In this document: piece by piece, positions 62,307 through 64,000 of the stretch
How the letters are laid out: each line of letters opens with the position of its first letter
Position numbering within the stretch: position 1 is the stretch's first letter
Assembly: GCF_003725775.1 (NCBI RefSeq)
Contig: NZ_RJSG01000002.1
Location: 2,188,940-2,252,939, forward strand
DNA from: Nocardioides marmorisolisilvae
Lineage (GTDB): Bacteria; Actinomycetota; Actinomycetes; Propionibacteriales; Nocardioidaceae
DNA: 64,000 bases
Direction: 5' to 3'
The notes under the pieces: generated by a model
The model's database searches: none
The model's input: the letters and a program-made list of their open reading frames with translations, nothing else
What the model was told of the DNA's origin: nothing
Translations under genes and position numbers: made by a program

Positions 62307-63491
62307 TCACCGCGATCGAGAATCCGGGTTTCGCGCGAGCACCGGCCCGGGCGACGTGGCGCCGGGCCTTGGCAACCACATCACGACCCTCGCGCCCCGT
62401 ACCGCTGGCTCGAACTCCACACTTCCTCCTTGGTCAAGGAGGAGTTGCCGGACGATGCTCAATCCAAGGCCGGAGCCGGAACCACCGTCGCCCTGAACGC
62501 GTCGCTCGAACGCCACGTCGACCATGGCAGGACTCAACCCGGGACCCATGTCGGAGACGGCGACCTTCATCCTGTTCCGGCGTCGGGCCACGCTGACGGT
62601 GACGGGAGTCCCCGGAGCATGCTCTCTCGCGTTGACCAAGATGTTCTGGAAAGCGCGTGCGAAGTCGGACTCCCGGCCCAGGGCCAACTGCGCTTCCGCA
62701 CAACCAATGACCGTGACGGTGCCCCCGAGAGCTTGCTGGCCCGCGACGATCCCGGTAATGCTCACGCCCAAGTCGAAGACCTCAGGCGGCGGAGAGTTCT
62801 CGACCAAGAGAGCCTCGAGCAACCCGGTCTCCTGGACGACCCCGGATCGCAACCGCTCGACGGTTTCGGCCTCGAGCTCGTGGCCGTGCCGTCGCAGGGT
62901 GAACATCGCTGCACGAATCGCCACGATCGCATTCCGTGCGTCGTGGGTGACGTCTGCCCGCCTGCGGTTCGAGGTATCCACGGTCTCCCGCGCATCGGCG
63001 AGCTCGTCGACGACCTCCCTGACACGCGAGCGGGTGGCAGCGAGCGCAGTGTCCAGGTCCCCGGATGCGCGGTCGACGAACGACGCAGCAACTGAGCACA
63101 TCACTGCAATGCCTGCCAACGTCGGAAGGTCACGATCGGCGCGACCGATGCCGACCAGGACTTGGGAGACTGCCATCCCCACGAGTCCCCGGGTCAGATC
63201 GAAGGAGTGCACGTGGGTTCCCGTTCGTCGAACGGCGTAAGCAGTCGCCAACCAGCCCCCCGCCAGCCCAATCATGCCGGCCTGCGTCGGTGCGGCGAGA
63301 TCGTGAAGCTCCGGGCGGAGGCGCTGCAGCGCCAGGAGCGCGACAAGGGCTACGACCAGACCACCACCGAGACGGACCAACAAACGTCGGGGGCGGTTGT
63401 GGTCGCTCAGCGCACGACCCCAATGGGCGTGGACAACGAGAGTCATGCACAGCACGGACACGAAGGCCCACAGCAAAAGAGGGTCAGCCAT
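62307..63491 (-). CDS. Sensor histidine kinase
   Basis: 394 aa. Four membrane segments lie in the first 130 residues (LWAFVSVLCMTLVVHAH, LVVALVALLAL, AGMIGLAGGWLATAY, LPTLAGIAVMCSVAAS). The phospho-accepting His is in VTHDARNAIVAIRAAM (H-D-x-R-N). The ATP domain shows the N-box NILVNAREHAP, G1 DMGPGLS and G2 GSGSGLGLSIV. The ligand sensed by the membrane part is unknown. It is the third gene of a four-gene operon with a response regulator behind it. Confidence 0.88.
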   Translation of the reverse strand: MADPLLLWAFVSVLCMTLVVHAHWGRALSDHNRPRRLLVRLGGGLVVALVALLALQRLRPELHDLAAPTQAGMIGLAGGWLATAYAVRRTGTHVHSFDLTRGLVGMAVSQVLVGIGRADRDLPTLAGIAVMCSVAASFVDRASGDLDTALAATRSRVREVVDELADARETVDTSNRRRADVTHDARNAIVAIRAAMFTLRRHGHELEAETVERLRSGVVQETGLLEALLVENSPPPEVFDLGVSITGIVAGQQALGGTVTVIGCAEAQLALGRESDFARAFQNILVNAREHAPGTPVTVSVARRRNRMKVAVSDMGPGLSPAMVDVAFERRVQGDGGSGSGLGLSIVRQLLLDQGGSVEFEPAVRGARVVMWLPRPGATSPGPVLARNPDSRSR

Positions 63492-63856
63492 ATCCCATGA
63501 CTCGGATCACCTGACACCACACGCACAGTCACCGTCAACGGAATGCCGACTCCGCCGAAGAATGTGATGGCACTGCCGAGGGTCGCGCTCCGCGCGTCCC
63601 TCTGGAGCCGCCAACAAACGAGCCACATCACGCCCGCGCCCATGAACAATGCCGCAGACCCCAGCAGGAAGACGTTGATCGAGTCCGCCACCGCGTGAGC
63701 CCTCGTCGGCGCGCTGATCAGCCGAGCGAGCACCAGTCCGCAGAGAACTGCCAGGGAGACCGCGCCAGCGGCTACCGGCAGAACCCTTCTCGCGCGGCAG
63801 GTCGACCTGCACAGCAGACGTGCACGTCGACTGAAACCACCCGAGAGCCGAACCAT
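63443..63856 (-). CDS. Small membrane protein upstream of histidine kinase
   Basis: 137 aa. Three hydrophobic segments (VLPVAAGAVSLAVLCGLVLARLI, INVFLLGSAALFMGAGVMWLVCW and ATLGSAITFFGGVGIPLTV). The C-terminus overlaps the kinase start by 49 bases, so the true end or the kinase start could differ. No family is recognised. It could be a sensor partner of the kinase. Confidence 0.5.
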   Translation of the reverse strand: MVRLSGGFSRRARLLCRSTCRARRVLPVAAGAVSLAVLCGLVLARLISAPTRAHAVADSINVFLLGSAALFMGAGVMWLVCWRLQRDARSATLGSAITFFGGVGIPLTVTVRVVSGDPSHGIWLTLFCCGPSCPCCA

Positions 63857-63863
63857 CTCTCGA

Positions 63864-64000
63864 CTATTGCACGCCAGACGGAACTTGGTCGGACACTGCT
63901 GGATCCGAGGGTGCTGGATCCGACGGTGCCGGATCCGACGGTGCCGGATCCGACGGTGCCGGAACGGATGGAGTCGGAACGGATGGAGTCGGAACGGATG
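63864..64000 (-). CDS. C-terminus of proline-rich repeat protein, cut by window edge
   Basis: Reading the minus strand into the stop TAG at 63864-63866, the visible residues are SVPTP repeats followed by four PAPSD-type repeats and a final SDQVPSGVQ. The repetitive Pro/Ala/Ser/Thr composition suits a flexible, extracellular or cell-wall-spanning tail. The gene stops 7 bases before the membrane protein gene and is likely in the same operon. The rest lies outside the window. Confidence 0.6.
   Translation of the reverse strand, partial: SVPTPSVPTPSVPAPSDPAPSDPAPSDPAPSDPAVSDQVPSGVQ
63901..64000. repeat. 15-bp tandem repeats at window end
   Basis: Four copies near GGATCCGACGGTGCC from 63901 (the first is slightly divergent), then two and a partial third copy of GGAACGGATGGAGTC. 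Each unit encodes five residues of the proline-rich tail. Confidence 0.85.

Overview
The window is high-GC actinobacterial DNA. I infer a Nocardioides-like member of the Propionibacteriales, tentatively. The support is the very GC-rich codon use, a full actinobacterial mce lipid-import operon, an ECF sigma/zinc anti-sigma pair, a deazaflavin-type reductase, a WS/DGAT acyltransferase and a PhoP-box-like repeat. I see no CRISPR array, no rRNA and no intact tRNA.

Layout. 1-4.2 kb: end of an FMN lactate-monooxygenase-like gene, an unusual P450, a cyclic-nucleotide-binding protein, and a VOC/nitroreductase pair. 4.3-8.4 kb: a cell-wall-anchored (LPPTG) DUF11-repeat protein. 8.4-11.0 kb: an ABC exporter operon whose ATPase is broken by a one-base frameshift. 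11.1-13.1 kb: a secreted protein, then an ECF sigma factor with its own TGAACC-N16-CGTGT promoter and its anti-sigma factor. 13.1-19.1 kb: a pterin/lipid-type biosynthetic cluster. It has a CDP-alcohol phosphatidyltransferase fused to an LtaS-like sulfatase domain, a dehydrogenase, a pterin synthase homologue lacking key residues, a glycosyltransferase, a UPF0104 membrane protein and a RibD-type reductase; the last five are translationally coupled. 19.1-19.7 kb: an MntA-type antitoxin with the wreck of its HEPN toxin partner. 19.8-23.0 kb: a substrate-binding lipoprotein and a DUF3556 membrane protein, each preceded by a KstR-like operator. 23.0-27.9 kb: a MerR-DICT regulator facing an operon (small protein, FHA protein, region-2-only sigma-like protein, NAD(P)-binding protein, CPBP protease, deazaflavin reductase).

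27.9-39.2 kb is a complete mce operon on the minus strand: two YrbE permeases, MceA-F, two Mce-associated proteins and a FadD ligase. 39.4-47.9 kb is a lipid/sterol-type catabolic region: P450, acyl-CoA dehydrogenase and phosphotransferase on one strand; WS/DGAT, SDR, aldehyde dehydrogenase and SCP2 on the other. A TetR gene has an upstream site that recurs in the divergent P450-WS/DGAT promoter, so one regulator probably controls both arms and itself. Together these two regions look like uptake and then oxidation of a hydrophobic substrate such as a steroid or long-chain lipid.

48.0-57.6 kb is one giant secreted protein combining an ExeM/NucH-type nuclease, a 5'-nucleotidase and about ten Ig-like repeats, with a possible PHO box upstream. 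From 58.3 kb the character changes. Two 30-bp direct copies of a tRNA 3' end, each next to a terminator, bracket a 3.0-kb island that carries essentially one gene: an 826-aa protein with a PD-(D/E)xK nuclease core and otherwise unknown. It is the best candidate for an undescribed system here. The window ends with a two-component operon preceded by a membrane protein and the C-terminus of a proline-rich repeat protein.
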